Below the pieces are notes generated by a model. It had not been told where the DNA came from. It saw nothing but the letters and a program-made list of their open reading frames with translations, and did no database searches. Positions 24,802 through 34,168 of a stretch of 64,000 bases of DNA are shown one piece after another (the stretch's first letter is position 1; the number at the start of each line of letters is the position of its first letter). The DNA is taken from positions 124,001 to 188,000 of the forward strand of contig JAHBXB010000005.1 in assembly GCA_019636655.1 (NCBI GenBank), in the 5' to 3' direction. The stretch comes from Phycisphaeraceae bacterium (GTDB lineage: Bacteria > Planctomycetota > Phycisphaerae > Phycisphaerales > UBA1924). The position numbers and the translations under genes were made by a program.

Positions 24802-25890
24802 ATGCCCATCGATCCCCGCACCTTGAATCGGCCGGCTGTGTACGTCACGGAAGATCGCGCCTGTGTCGGCTGCGGGTACAACCTGATCGGGCTGCGCACC
24901 AACCAGCCGTGCCCGGAGTGCGGGCGGCCGATCTACCAGAAGTCCAAGGGCGCGTTCAACGAGCACGTGGTCGAGGCGCCGCTTGAGTACCTGACGCTGC
25001 TCCGGCTCGGCGGGGCGCTCATGTTCTTCGGGTACGTGGGGATGATCGTCTCGCTGTTCATCGCCGGGAAGTCGGCGTCGCCGCTCGGGTCGTTCCCGCT
25101 GGCCGCCGCGGCGGTGGCGTGGTGGCTGGGGGTGGTCGTGGTCACGCGACCACGACCGGTCATGCCGAGCATGGAGGCCAACCCGGCGACGGAGTGGGTG
25201 GCGATCCGTCTCTCGGCGCGGATCACGCAGGCGTTCTGGCCGCTCTTCGCGGCGCTCGCGGCCATCGCGGCGCTGGGGTCGCGGGCTCCGATCTCGGTGG
25301 ACATCCTCTCGGTGCTGGCGTCGATCGCGCTGCTGGTGGCCGCGGCGGGGATGCTCCCGGTCTGCCTGCAACTGAACAACCTCAGTTACTGGGCGAGGGA
25401 TTCGTGGTCGTTCTATGCGCTGCGGACGCTGTCGATCGCCGGGCCGATCTCGTGCTTCCTCGGCCCAGCCACGGTGAGCAACGGCCTGCCGGGCCTGGTG
25501 GGCATCATCGGCTCGCCGTCGGCTCCTGAGGCGCTGGTCTACATCGTGCTCTTTGCGATCTTTGTCGTGATCCCGCAGGGCGTGCTGGTGGTGACGCTGT
25601 TCCGCTTCTACCAGATCGGCCGGTGGGCGGTGACCAACCACGATACGAGCGCGGCGCGGGAGCAGCGGTTCCTGGACCGGTTCGCCGAAGCAGAGCGGAA
25701 CCGGCCGGCGGTGGTGCCGGATCCTGACCCGTACGCCAACATCGGATCGGCCCTTCCCCGCGCGGCGGACCACGACTCGGCGCCGCTCTCGAGCGGTCCG
25801 CTCAAGCCCGCCGGTCGTTCGGGCGTGGGCCGCAAGAAGTACACGCGGCCGGATGACAAGCCGCCGGTGCGGTTCCCGATGAGCGGGTGA
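24802..25890 (+). CDS. Zinc-ribbon multi-spanning membrane protein
   Basis: A 362-residue protein with the ribbon CVGCGYNLIGLRTNQPCPECG at ~residues 19-39, followed by about seven hydrophobic segments (LGGALMFFGYVGMIVSLFIAG; FPLAAAAVAWWLGVVVV; LVYIVLFAIFVVIPQGVLVV). It has a ~90-residue hydrophilic tail rich in Arg/Pro/Asp. Start ATG 24802 is preceded by AAGGA with 6-nt spacing. It has the same architecture as the preceding gene, so the two are probably paralogues. Unknown function. Confidence 0.68.
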   Translation: MPIDPRTLNRPAVYVTEDRACVGCGYNLIGLRTNQPCPECGRPIYQKSKGAFNEHVVEAPLEYLTLLRLGGALMFFGYVGMIVSLFIAGKSASPLGSFPLAAAAVAWWLGVVVVTRPRPVMPSMEANPATEWVAIRLSARITQAFWPLFAALAAIAALGSRAPISVDILSVLASIALLVAAAGMLPVCLQLNNLSYWARDSWSFYALRTLSIAGPISCFLGPATVSNGLPGLVGIIGSPSAPEALVYIVLFAIFVVIPQGVLVVTLFRFYQIGRWAVTNHDTSAAREQRFLDRFAEAERNRPAVVPDPDPYANIGSALPRAADHDSAPLSSGPLKPAGRSGVGRKKYTRPDDKPPVRFPMSG

Positions 25891-25932
25891 GCTGGCGGGT
25901 GTGGGCGGCTGCTGGGCGCGGTGGCGAAACCC

Positions 25933-25938
25933 TACACT
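25933..25938 (+). promoter_or_regulatory. -10-like box before mnmA
   Basis: TACACT 6 nt before GTG 25945. It overlaps codons of the longer start at 25921 and argues for GTG 25945. Confidence 0.45.
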
Positions 25939-25944
25939 TGCCGC

Positions 25945-27150
25945 GTGTCCACCGCGAAGCCCAAGGTGCTGGTTGCCATGTCCGGCGGCGTTGATTCGTC
26001 GGTCGCGGCCGCGCTGTTGAAGCGGGACGGGTACGACGTGGTCGGCTGCTTCATGCGGCTGGGCTCGCCGGGGGAGACGCTCGACGAGATGGTTCAGGAT
26101 CAGCCCGGCGCGTGCGAGGCGAAGGGGCCGAAGATCGGGCACCAGGGGTGTTGCTCGATCAATGATGCGGCGGATGCGCGGCTGGTCGCCGCGGAACTGG
26201 GCGTGCCGTTCTACGTCTGTAACTTCAAGAAGGACTTCGGGCGGATCATCGACTACTTCGTGGATGAGTACGTTGCGGGGCGGACGCCGAACCCGTGCGT
26301 GCGGTGCAACGACTGGCTCAAGTTCGGCAAGTTGCACGAGTACGCGAGGCAGATCGGGGCGGACTTTGTCGCCTCGGGCCACTACGCGCGGATCGGTCCA
26401 CTCCCCCAGGCCCCGCATGTCCCCCGCCTCCTCCGTGCCATCGACCACACCAAGGACCAGTCGTACGTGTTGTTCGGCATGCCGCACGGCCAACTGGGGC
26501 ATACTTTACTTCCGATCGGCGGATATTACAAGCCCCAGGTGCGGGATCTTGCGAAGGAGTTCGGGCTACCGGTGTTCGACAAGCCGGACTCGCAGGAGAT
26601 CTGCTTTGTCAGCACGGCGAGTTACGCCGACCTGGTGGAGACTCGCCGGCCGGGGAGCGCGAAGCGTGGGGACATTGTGGATGAGACGGGGCGGAAGATC
26701 GGGTACCACCTGGGGCAGCACCGGTACACGATCGGGCAGCGGCGCGGGGTGGGTGTGGCCGCGGCGGGGGGCGAGGCGGTGTACGTGATCGAGAAGGATG
26801 CGGCGGCGAACACGATTACGGTTGGCCCGCGGGAGCGGCTGCTGGCCGCGGGGTGCACGGCGCTGGAGGCGAACTGGCTGGCGCCGCGCGAGGGGCTGCC
26901 GCGGGACGGGGCGTGGGGCGGGTGTTTCGCGAAGTTCCGGTACAACGCGGAGCCGGTGGCGGCGCGGTTCCGGGTGGTGGAGGATGCGGCGGGGGCGACG
27001 CCGTCGGGACGGGTAGGGGCGTTCGAGGTGGAGTTTGATGAGCCGCAGTCGGCGGTGGCGCCGGGGCAGGCGATCGTGCTGTACGAGGCGGATCAGCCGG
27101 AGTGTGTGATTGGGGGAGGGTGGATTGGGGCGGCGCGGGCTGGGGGATGA
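25945..27150 (+). CDS. mnmA: tRNA-specific 2-thiouridylase MnmA
   Basis: Catalyses 2-thiolation of U34 in tRNA-Lys, -Glu and -Gln using sulfur relayed to an active-site cysteine. The ~401-residue product has the PP-loop VLVAMSGGVDSSVAAALL at the start, the first catalytic Cys in GRTPNPCVRCNDWLKF near residue 115, the second in DSQEICFV near 217, and GxHxGQHRYTIGQRRG near 255. An insert of about 25 residues (LDEMVQDQPGACEAKG) follows the first strand. GTG 25945 is preferred over GTG 25921 because a TACACT box lies 6 nt upstream. Confidence 0.93.
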   Translation: MSTAKPKVLVAMSGGVDSSVAAALLKRDGYDVVGCFMRLGSPGETLDEMVQDQPGACEAKGPKIGHQGCCSINDAADARLVAAELGVPFYVCNFKKDFGRIIDYFVDEYVAGRTPNPCVRCNDWLKFGKLHEYARQIGADFVASGHYARIGPLPQAPHVPRLLRAIDHTKDQSYVLFGMPHGQLGHTLLPIGGYYKPQVRDLAKEFGLPVFDKPDSQEICFVSTASYADLVETRRPGSAKRGDIVDETGRKIGYHLGQHRYTIGQRRGVGVAAAGGEAVYVIEKDAAANTITVGPRERLLAAGCTALEANWLAPREGLPRDGAWGGCFAKFRYNAEPVAARFRVVEDAAGATPSGRVGAFEVEFDEPQSAVAPGQAIVLYEADQPECVIGGGWIGAARAGG

Positions 27151-27168
27151 TCGCGGGTGTGGCTGAAG

Positions 27169-27483
27169 TCAACGTCCGCCAGTTTGCTTCTTCCGACGAA
27201 GCCACCACCAATCAGATGCCTTGTCTGTCGCGTTGTCCGACATCCGGCCAAGCGCCCAGAATGGAATCCACACGATAATTCCAACGACAATCGCGCCGCC
27301 AATGCCGATGCTCGACCATACAAATCGAGTTGCGAAGAATGCTATGGCACCAAAGATAATGCCAGAGTGTCGAATGCCGTCGCCAAAGCTATCGGCAAAG
27401 AAATCAAACAGGCTCTGGTTTCGCGTCGTTGGTCTATCATTTCTGTTGTGTGATGTCGCGTTCTGTCGTTCGTCAGCAGTCAT
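27169..27483 (-). CDS. Small membrane protein of unknown function, low GC
   Basis: A 104-residue protein from ATG 27483. A hydrophilic N-terminus is followed by a hydrophobic region with two likely TM helices (GIIFGAIAFFATRFVWSSIG and GAIVVGIIVWIPFWALG) and a basic end (WWWLRRKKQ). The DNA is clearly poorer in GC than mnmA beside it, suggesting acquired sequence. No family recognised. It is convergent with mnmA, with an 18-bp gap. Confidence 0.5.
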   Translation of the reverse strand: MTADERQNATSHNRNDRPTTRNQSLFDFFADSFGDGIRHSGIIFGAIAFFATRFVWSSIGIGGAIVVGIIVWIPFWALGRMSDNATDKASDWWWLRRKKQTGGR

Positions 27484-27576
27484 ATGTGTAGGCGAGCATT
27501 CTGTGCTGCGGCGCAGAGGGCGGATCATGGGCTAGACAGGCCCGGTTTGTTGAGTGGGAGGGGGGGGGTGGCTGTA

Positions 27577-29286
27577 TCAGCACCCGCCGGTCTGGACGCC
27601 AGCGAGCCATGCTCCGATGAAGGTGGCGATGTCGGCGGGCTCCACCGCGCCGTTGCCGTCGAAGTCGCCGGCGAGGGTGCCGGCGTTGAGGCTACCGAGC
27701 CAGGTGGAGATGAAGACGGCGATGTCGGTGGGCTCGAAGGCGCCGTTGCCGTCGGCGTCGGCGGGGCAGGTGGTGGCGGGGATGAAGGCGATGCCGCGGG
27801 CGTCGGGGCCGGCGAGGGCGGCGATCTGGGAATCGGTCATGGCGTCGTCGGTGAAGAGGAGGTTGGCGATGTAGACGCTCTCGCCGCGGCCCTGGAGGTC
27901 GGCGAAGAGGCAGACGGTGGAGCCCATGGGGGCGGGGTTGGCGGCGTTGGGGGCGAGGACCCAAGGGTTGGGGAAACTGCCCCAGTTGGACCACGTTGCC
28001 GGGGGGACGGCGGTGCCGAGGGGCTGGGTGCTGGAGACGTCGGCGTACCTCGGGTCGGTGGACTTGGTGGAGTTGTAGACCCAGCCGCCGTCGCTTTCGC
28101 CGATGAACTGGCCGTTGACGAAGATGCGGCTGGTGCCGATTCGGTAGGAATCCGCGGAGATGGCGAGGCGCATCCACTGGTCAGGCCCGATGGCGCTGGT
28201 CTGGATGAAGTCGCCGGGCTGGGGGGTGTAGCCGATGCTGGTCTGGCCGGCGACCTGGCGGATGAAGGCGTCGGCGGAGGCGTCGTTGTTGTGGTTGTTG
28301 TCGAAGAGGGCGAGGGGGTACTCGGCGGACCACGCGGCCGCGGGGATGTAGAGGTCCATGATGAGGGTCCAGGAGGCGAGCTTGTCGTCGGGCCAGAAGT
28401 CGCGGGTGTTGGGCCACATGGCGAGGCCGAGGCCGCGAGATTTGGCGCGGTTGCCGGGGTCGGCGAGGTTGCGGGTGGGGCTGGTCTTGTAGACGGTGGC
28501 GGTGCGGCCGTTGATCGCGGGGAGGCCGAAGGTGGCGGTGGTCCCGAAGGAGGACTGGGCCTGCGTGACGCCGGTGGGGGTCGCCGGGTTGGGGTACTGG
28601 GTTTCCTGGCCGGGGCCGCCGAGGATGGGGCCGAAGGCGGGATCGTCGAGATAGCGGATCTTGGAGGGGCCGGATGCGGGGAACTCGCCTGTTTCCTTGA
28701 CGCTCGAGAGGTTGCCGTCGAAGTGCCACTCGGTGGTGACCGGGGCGGGCGGGGTCCACGCTTCCATGGTGGCGGCGCCGGCGGTGACGTTGAGGCCGAC
28801 GAAGACGGGCTTGGTGATGTTGCGGATCCCGGCGCGGCCGGTGCGGTCGGCGAGGATGTCGAGGGCGAGGGTGAGGCTCAGCGTGAGGCCGGAGAAGGTG
28901 CCGCCGACGGGCTCGAAGTAGACCTGGGTGGGGACGGTGCCGGGGGGGTTGCGCATCGCGCCGTAGACGACGCGGTACATCCCCGGGTTGAAATCGTTGA
29001 GGACATCGCCGAGGGGCTTGGGGCTGGGGATGAAGACCGCACCCAGGAGGCCGGTGCCCTGTATCGTTGGGTTGAAGGTGTACTTGTAGCCGGGGGCGGC
29101 GGAGATGGTCGCGGCGCCGCTGGTGCGGACGACGTCGGGAGGGCTGGTCCCGGTGGAAGGGACGCTGATGCCGGCGAGGTTGACCGACACGCTGGGCTGT
29201 GCGGCGGCGAGGCCCGCGGCCGCGGCGATGGCGGCGGCGCCGACGGCGAGTGATGCGGCGGGTCGAAGGGTTCGTGCGTGGGCCAT
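27577..29286 (-). CDS. Secreted LamG-like protein with C-terminal dockerin-like repeats
   Basis: A 569-residue exported protein. The signal peptide is MAHARTLRPAASLAVGAAAIAAAAGLAAAQ. The middle has a concanavalin/LamG-like pattern (LASWTLIMDLYIPAAAWSAE; DQWMRLAISADSYRIG; RIFVNGQFIGESDGGW; VYIANLLFTDDAMTDSQIAAL, residues ~320-500). The C-terminus carries two dockerin-like calcium loops (DADGNGAFEPTDIAVFI; DFDGNGAVEPADIATFI). The start is fixed by AAGGAGA 7 nt upstream of ATG 29286. A binding role outside the cytoplasm is inferred. Dockerin-like pairs of this sort are common in planctomycete secretomes without cohesins. Confidence 0.75.
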   Translation of the reverse strand: MAHARTLRPAASLAVGAAAIAAAAGLAAAQPSVSVNLAGISVPSTGTSPPDVVRTSGAATISAAPGYKYTFNPTIQGTGLLGAVFIPSPKPLGDVLNDFNPGMYRVVYGAMRNPPGTVPTQVYFEPVGGTFSGLTLSLTLALDILADRTGRAGIRNITKPVFVGLNVTAGAATMEAWTPPAPVTTEWHFDGNLSSVKETGEFPASGPSKIRYLDDPAFGPILGGPGQETQYPNPATPTGVTQAQSSFGTTATFGLPAINGRTATVYKTSPTRNLADPGNRAKSRGLGLAMWPNTRDFWPDDKLASWTLIMDLYIPAAAWSAEYPLALFDNNHNNDASADAFIRQVAGQTSIGYTPQPGDFIQTSAIGPDQWMRLAISADSYRIGTSRIFVNGQFIGESDGGWVYNSTKSTDPRYADVSSTQPLGTAVPPATWSNWGSFPNPWVLAPNAANPAPMGSTVCLFADLQGRGESVYIANLLFTDDAMTDSQIAALAGPDARGIAFIPATTCPADADGNGAFEPTDIAVFISTWLGSLNAGTLAGDFDGNGAVEPADIATFIGAWLAGVQTGGC

Positions 29287-29380
29287 GGCCGATCTCCTTG
29301 TCCACCAGCGTACCACATGATCCGTTGCCCTCCAGCCCCGAGGGAAGTAGGCTGGAGGGGTGTTGTTCCGGGCAGTCCTC

Positions 29381-30322
29381 ATGGCGCGTCCTATTCCACG
29401 AGTTCCGCGGCCATTTCGAGGGTTTACGCTCATCGAACTGCTGGTGGTGATCGTGATCATCGCCTTGCTGGTGGGGTTGCTGCTACCGGCGCTGTCGTCG
29501 GCGCGGGAGACGGGGAGGCGGGCGATCTGCGCCTCCAACCAGCGGCAGTTCGCGATGGCGGGGGCGGCGTACGCGAACGACACCAAGGCGGGGGTGTTCA
29601 TCCCGACGTTCTTCGACTGGGAGGACAACCTGGGGTGGTTCTACCCGGAGTATGTCTCGGACCTCAAGTCGTTCATCTGCCCCTCGACGCGGAACCGGAT
29701 CCGGCCGGGGCTGATGCTGAGCACGGATTCGGGCGAGGACATCGAGGGGACGTACGGGCGGGACTTTCTGCGGGACACGTACTGGTCGGCGCGTGATCGG
29801 GATGATGACGGCGGGAGCGGGGCGGGAGGTGGGGTGGGGGGCGGGGGGCACTCGTACGAGGTGCGGGCGTGGTTCTCGCCGGGGAAGTGGCTGGACGGGA
29901 CGATCACGTGGGGGGCGGACCGGGGGAGCGTGGGGAGGCAACTGGGGTGGTCGGCGCGGGAGGCGCCGGACATCCAGACGATGGCGACGCAGAACGTGCT
30001 CAAGACGCACGCGACGGTCACGTTCCCGGATCGGTGCACGCTGACGATCGACAACGACAACGACCAGTCGCTGTCGCCGATCATCGGCCGGCCGGACGGG
30101 ATCAACAACTGGCCGGACCCGTGGAACAACCACGGCAAGGACGGCTACAACGTCAGTTTCGCGGATGGTCATGCGCGGTTTGTCGCCGCGACCCCGGCGC
30201 TGATCCGGATGTACCTGGATTCGTACGACTCGCCGCCGACGAACTTCCGGCAGGTGTCGCCGTATCGCGACCGGCCGACGACGTACAAGGGGCAGACGAT
30301 CACGGAGTATTACCTGCCGTAG
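29381..30322 (+). CDS. Pseudopilin-like protein with prepilin N-terminal methylation motif
   Basis: A 313-residue protein. The N-terminus [27 protein letters not shown] is a type IV prepilin/pseudopilin signal: cleavage after Gly, N-methylation of Phe, and a single hydrophobic helix that anchors or assembles the protein. The body has the H-X9-DG-type C-terminal motif [11 protein letters not shown] near residue 263, typical of the planctomycete DUF1559-like expansion. A Gly-rich loop lies near 150. The start is ATG 29381; TTG 29360 is an alternative. It is divergent from the LamG-like gene. Confidence 0.78.
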   Translation: MARPIPRVPRPFRGFTLIELLVVIVIIALLVGLLLPALSSARETGRRAICASNQRQFAMAGAAYANDTKAGVFIPTFFDWEDNLGWFYPEYVSDLKSFICPSTRNRIRPGLMLSTDSGEDIEGTYGRDFLRDTYWSARDRDDDGGSGAGGGVGGGGHSYEVRAWFSPGKWLDGTITWGADRGSVGRQLGWSAREAPDIQTMATQNVLKTHATVTFPDRCTLTIDNDNDQSLSPIIGRPDGINNWPDPWNNHGKDGYNVSFADGHARFVAATPALIRMYLDSYDSPPTNFRQVSPYRDRPTTYKGQTITEYYLP

Positions 30323-30357
30323 GGCGCGTCGCGGGCGGGAGTGGGAGCGGTCGATAC

Positions 30358-30398
30358 AAGAAAAAGGCGTCGCGGCGGCGTTGGGGCCGGCGCGACGC
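30358..30398 (-). terminator. Rho-independent terminator of the sulfatase gene
   Basis: On the minus strand an 8-bp GC stem (GCGTCGCG/CGCGACGC, arms at 30391-30398 and 30367-30374) is followed by CTTTTTCTT. It lies 35 nt after the sulfatase stop. Confidence 0.8.
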
Positions 30399-30432
30399 GG
30401 GAGGTGTGATTCGTGAGGCGGTTGGGCGAGGA

Positions 30433-32004
30433 TCAGTGCCCGCCCATTCCCGATTCGATCTGCTTCTGGATCTTCTCGAGGTTGAACGAGCCGGGGGTCT
30501 GGCTGGGCGGGTAGTCCTTCATGGTCATGAGGAACTTGCCCGCGAACTGCTGCATCGGCGCGAGAACGAACACGCGGCTGAGGAACCAGTCGTCGTAGAC
30601 GTTGGCGCTGTGCTGGGCCTTCTCGAAGGGATCGCGGCGGAGGTTGAAGAGCAGGGGGACGCGCAGCTCGGTGAACGGCTCACGCCACACGCCGAACCCG
30701 ACACCGCGGTTTTCGAGGAAGACGGCCTTCCAGGCGTCGTAGCGGATGGCGACGATCTGGCCGTCGTCGTTGACGTACATGAACTCGTGGCGGGGTGACT
30801 CCTTCGCCTGCCCGGTGAGGTAGGGGAGCATGTTGTAGCCGTCGATGTAGTTGCGGTAGTGGCGGCCGTTGAGGTCAACGCCGGCCGCGAGCTTCTCCTT
30901 GATGTCCGGCGCGCCGGCGGCGGCGGCGAAGGTGGGGAGCCAGTCCTCGTGGGCGAGGACGCCGGTGAGGGTGACGCCGGCGGGGAACTTCCCCGGCCAG
31001 CGGACGAAGGCGGGGACGCGGTAGGCGCCCTCCCAGTTGCTGTTCTTCTCGCTGCGGAAGGGAGTCATGCCGGCGTCGGGCCAGGTGTTGTAGTGGGGGC
31101 CGTTGTCGGTGGAGTACATCACGATGGTGTTGTCGGCGATGCCCAGGTCGTCGAGGAGCTTGAGCAGCTCGCCGACGTTGAGGTCGTGCTCGATCATGCC
31201 GTCGGTGTACTCGTCGTTGCCCTTGTGGCGGTGCTCGGGCCGGACGTGCGTGCGGAAGTGCATGCGGGTGCCGTTCCACCAGCAGAAGAAGGGCTCGCCG
31301 GCCTTGACCTTGCGGGTGATGAAGTCCTTGGCGGCGGCGACGGTCTCGTCGTCGATCGTTTCCATTCGCTTCCTGGTCAGCGGGCCGGTGTCCTCGATCT
31401 TCTGGCCGCCCTTGCCGTCGGCCCAGCAGTGGAGGACGCCGCGCGGGCCGTAGACCTCCTTGAAGGTCTTGCCGTTGGCCAGGACCATGTCGCCGGGGTA
31501 GTCCTCGTTCTCCGGCTCCTCCTCGGCGTTGAGGTGGTAGAGGTTGCCGAGGAACTCGTCGAAGCCGTGCATGGTGGGCAGGTGCTCATCGCGGTCGCCC
31601 TGGTGGTTCTTGCCGAACTGACCGGTGGCGTAGCCCTGGGACTTGAGGACGGTCGCCATGGTGACGTCCGTCTTCTGCCATCCCTCCTTGGCGCTGGGGA
31701 GCCCGACCTTGGTCATGCCGCTGCGGACGGGCACCGAGCCGCTGATGAAGGCAGCGCGGCCGGCGGTGCAGGACTGCTGGCCGTAGTAGTCGGTGAAGGC
31801 GAGGCCCTCCTTCGCGACGCGGTCGATATTGGGCGTCTGGTATCCCATCATGCCGCGGCTGTTGTGACTGATGTTCCAGATGCCGATGTCGTCGCCCCAA
31901 ATGACGAGGATGTTGGGCTTGGTCGGCGTCTTCTGGGCACTGGCGATCGAGGCCATGAGCAGCAGGAGAACTGCCGCCGGCAGGATGGTCAGCATGCGAG
32001 GCAT
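30433..32004 (-). CDS. Arylsulfatase-type sulfatase, exported
   Basis: A 523-residue sulfatase of the alkaline phosphatase superfamily, predicted to hydrolyse sulfate esters outside the cytoplasm. The signal peptide is MLTILPAAVLLLLMASIASAQ. Metal ligands are in ILVIWGDDIG near 32. The maturation signature is Cys79 in SCTAGRAAF (C-x-A-x-R), where formylglycine would form. Further ligands are in GKNHQGD near 135 and YSTDNGPHYNTW near 303. Cys-type maturation would need a formylglycine-generating enzyme not seen here. The ATG 32004 start is preceded by AAAGGCGG. The natural substrate is not predictable. Confidence 0.9.
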   Translation of the reverse strand: MPRMLTILPAAVLLLLMASIASAQKTPTKPNILVIWGDDIGIWNISHNSRGMMGYQTPNIDRVAKEGLAFTDYYGQQSCTAGRAAFISGSVPVRSGMTKVGLPSAKEGWQKTDVTMATVLKSQGYATGQFGKNHQGDRDEHLPTMHGFDEFLGNLYHLNAEEEPENEDYPGDMVLANGKTFKEVYGPRGVLHCWADGKGGQKIEDTGPLTRKRMETIDDETVAAAKDFITRKVKAGEPFFCWWNGTRMHFRTHVRPEHRHKGNDEYTDGMIEHDLNVGELLKLLDDLGIADNTIVMYSTDNGPHYNTWPDAGMTPFRSEKNSNWEGAYRVPAFVRWPGKFPAGVTLTGVLAHEDWLPTFAAAAGAPDIKEKLAAGVDLNGRHYRNYIDGYNMLPYLTGQAKESPRHEFMYVNDDGQIVAIRYDAWKAVFLENRGVGFGVWREPFTELRVPLLFNLRRDPFEKAQHSANVYDDWFLSRVFVLAPMQQFAGKFLMTMKDYPPSQTPGSFNLEKIQKQIESGMGGH

Positions 32005-32228
32005 GGTGGGCCGCCTTTCTTGTTGGAGCAATCAAACAATCGAACGATGAAGCACGGACGAGCGGATCGGGATCGCATCGCCAGGAGGACGCGGCTTGCA
32101 AGGGAATCCGGCTCGCATGGAGCCGTCACGAACGCATAGTACTTCGTTGGAGGCCGTGCCTCAACCGCCAAGAGATCGACGGGTCTGGTTTCGCCGCGCT
32201 TCATGGCGCCGCGGGACTCGGGCGTGTC

Positions 32229-33119
32229 TTACTGCTTCTTAAAGATCATCAGGTAGTTAAAGCCGCGGAGGAAGAAGTTCTGCTCCTTGGCGGCCTTGTG
32301 CCAGTTGCCGCGGGAGAGTTTCTCGTTCTGGCGTACGACGGCGATCAGGTCGACGGGCTTCATGAATCGGCGGAGGAGAGAGAAGAGCTCGAACCCGATG
32401 GGCATGAAGACCCCGCCGCCCTCGCCCGCTGCGCCGCGGCGTTTGCGCCAGGAGTCGGAGACGTAGAGGGCCATGTAGCGCCGGGGCTTGAGCACGCGGT
32501 GAGCTTCGCCGATGACGGCGGCCATGGCCTGGTAATAGGCGGCGCCGCTGTCGGGGGCATCGGGGGCGGCGTCGAGCTTGCCGATGCAGGCGGGGTCGTC
32601 GGAGTAGTCGACGTGCGTGGAGTAGGGGGGGTCGACGAAGAGGAAATCGGCGGTCGAGTCTTCGAGCGGGAGCGAGCGGGCATCGGCGCGGAGGATGTCC
32701 GGCCGGCTCGGCGCCAGGTCGTAGCCGACGGCGCGACGGTTGAGGTCGCGGGCCACATCGAGGGTGGTGCCCGAGCCGCACATCGGGTCGACGACGAGGT
32801 CGTTCTTGCGGGTGTAGCGGGTGAGCACCTGCCAGATGATCCACGACGGTGTGGCGCCGACGTAGGCCTTGTCGCCCTGCATCGCGCCGGGCCCCTTCGG
32901 CGCGGCAGATGTGCTGCGGACGATCTTGCCTTCGTCACTGACCCACGAGTCGTAGTGCTGGCTCGGGTATTCCCAGAGCGTGGTGGTGAGGATGCGGAGC
33001 GGGGGCTTTTCCGGGGGCCTGCCGCGGCGGGCCTCGGGGGGGCGTGAAGAACCGATAGGGAGACCGTGACCGGGGCGATCGCCCGGGGTTCTGCCTCGAG
33101 GACCGTCGCGCGGCTTCAC
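32229..33119 (-). CDS. DNA methylase, N4/N6-methyltransferase family (solitary)
   Basis: An S-adenosylmethionine-dependent methyltransferase of 296 residues. It has motif I VVDPMCGSGTTLDVARDL near 110, motif IV FVDPPYSTHVDYSDDP near 161, and a C-terminal strand-rich half (RYMALYVSDSW; NFFLRGFNYLMIFKK). The order I-then-IV and the DPPY tetrad suggest adenine-N6 or cytosine-N4 methylation. RNA targets cannot be excluded. There is no restriction gene nearby. It starts at GTG 33119, overlapping the preceding nrnA-like stop by GTGA. It is last in the ribF - nrnA-like - methylase operon. The first ~40 residues are low-complexity and may not be translated. Confidence 0.8.
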   Translation of the reverse strand: MKPRDGPRGRTPGDRPGHGLPIGSSRPPEARRGRPPEKPPLRILTTTLWEYPSQHYDSWVSDEGKIVRSTSAAPKGPGAMQGDKAYVGATPSWIIWQVLTRYTRKNDLVVDPMCGSGTTLDVARDLNRRAVGYDLAPSRPDILRADARSLPLEDSTADFLFVDPPYSTHVDYSDDPACIGKLDAAPDAPDSGAAYYQAMAAVIGEAHRVLKPRRYMALYVSDSWRKRRGAAGEGGGVFMPIGFELFSLLRRFMKPVDLIAVVRQNEKLSRGNWHKAAKEQNFFLRGFNYLMIFKKQ

Positions 33120-34168
33120 CCCTTCACCGCCGCGAGCACCGCCCGCTTTGCATGTTCGGCGTTCATGGAGACCTTGGCGCCCGACGCCCGCGCGTGCCCG
33201 CCGCCGCCGAGTTCCGAGGCGACGAGGTTCACATCAATCTCGCCGGGTCCGGCCTTGCTCCGGAAACTGATCTTGCAGCAGGGCGAGCCGTCGTCGCCGG
33301 GCGCTTCCTCTGTGATGACGACGGACACCATCACGCCCATGAGGGTCAGCGGCATCTCGACGAAGCCGGTGGAATCGTTGCGGTCGGCGCCGGAATCGAT
33401 GAAGTCTTTTCGCCGAATGACCATGACCGCGGTCCTGGTGGTCTCGTCCACATCGAGGGAAGCGAGTGAGCGGGCGAGGAGCCGGAGGCGCGATGGGCGC
33501 TCCTGCTGCTCGATCACGCGGTACAGGCGGCAGTGGTCGACACCGGCCTCGAGCAGGTCCGCGGCGAGCCTCATCACCGCGGGCGAGACGCTCTGGTGGC
33601 GGAACCAGCCGGTGTCGGTAGCCAAGCCGAGATAGAGCGCCTCGGCGACATCGATCGGCAGCGCGGCGGTTGAAGGGACGGCGAGGAGTTCGCGGCAGAC
33701 CGGGGCGAGGACCTGGGTTGCGGAGGCGGCGGAGGTGTCGATCAGTCGGACGGCGGCGACGTCGGCGTCGCCGCGGAGGTGGTGGTCGATGCAGATCGTG
33801 CGGTCGGCGCGAGGCTGAAGGAAGCCCTTCAGGTCCGCGAGCTGCGACCAGGAGCCGGTGTCGACGACCGCGATTCCTTCCGGCTCGGGCTCTCCGGCGG
33901 CGAGCGAGAAGGGCTCGCCCGGGCGGATCTTGCGGGCGGGCGTTGATCCGATGATCTCATCGATCCAATGGGGCTGCGGCCCGACCAGCCACGCCTGGGC
34001 CGAGGCGCCGGTGCGGTTGATCGCCCGTACGAGTGCGAGCACCGTTCCCGCGGCATCACCGTCGGGCTTGGCGTGGGCCGCGACCGCCCAGGTGCGCCGC
34101 GACCGGATGATCGAGGCCATGCCGGCGCTGTCGGTGGTTGAGGTCCATGGTGCGCCCTTGGTCGTCAC
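33116..34168 (-). CDS. DHH-family phosphoesterase (NrnA-like oligoribonuclease/pAp phosphatase)
   Basis: A 350-residue protein of the DHH/DHHA1 family. Members hydrolyse nanoRNA and 3'-phosphoadenosine 5'-phosphate with Mn2+. It has the metal motifs HAKPDGDAAGT near 32, VVDTGSW near 103, the DHH-equivalent CIDHHL near 127, LATDTGWF near 180, and the DHHA1 signature ELGGGGHARASGA near 322. Start GTG 34168 overlaps the ribF stop by GTGA, so translation is probably coupled. Longer in-frame starts upstream run into ribF and are rejected. Confidence 0.85.
   Translation of the reverse strand: MTTKGAPWTSTTDSAGMASIIRSRRTWAVAAHAKPDGDAAGTVLALVRAINRTGASAQAWLVGPQPHWIDEIIGSTPARKIRPGEPFSLAAGEPEPEGIAVVDTGSWSQLADLKGFLQPRADRTICIDHHLRGDADVAAVRLIDTSAASATQVLAPVCRELLAVPSTAALPIDVAEALYLGLATDTGWFRHQSVSPAVMRLAADLLEAGVDHCRLYRVIEQQERPSRLRLLARSLASLDVDETTRTAVMVIRRKDFIDSGADRNDSTGFVEMPLTLMGVMVSVVITEEAPGDDGSPCCKISFRSKAGPGEIDVNLVASELGGGGHARASGAKVSMNAEHAKRAVLAAVKG

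Noticed and set aside
27484-29253. 589-codon open frame on the plus strand opposite the LamG-like gene
   Set aside because: Gly/Asp/Glu/Val low-complexity antisense shadow. The minus-strand gene has a signal peptide, dockerin loops and a Shine-Dalgarno site.
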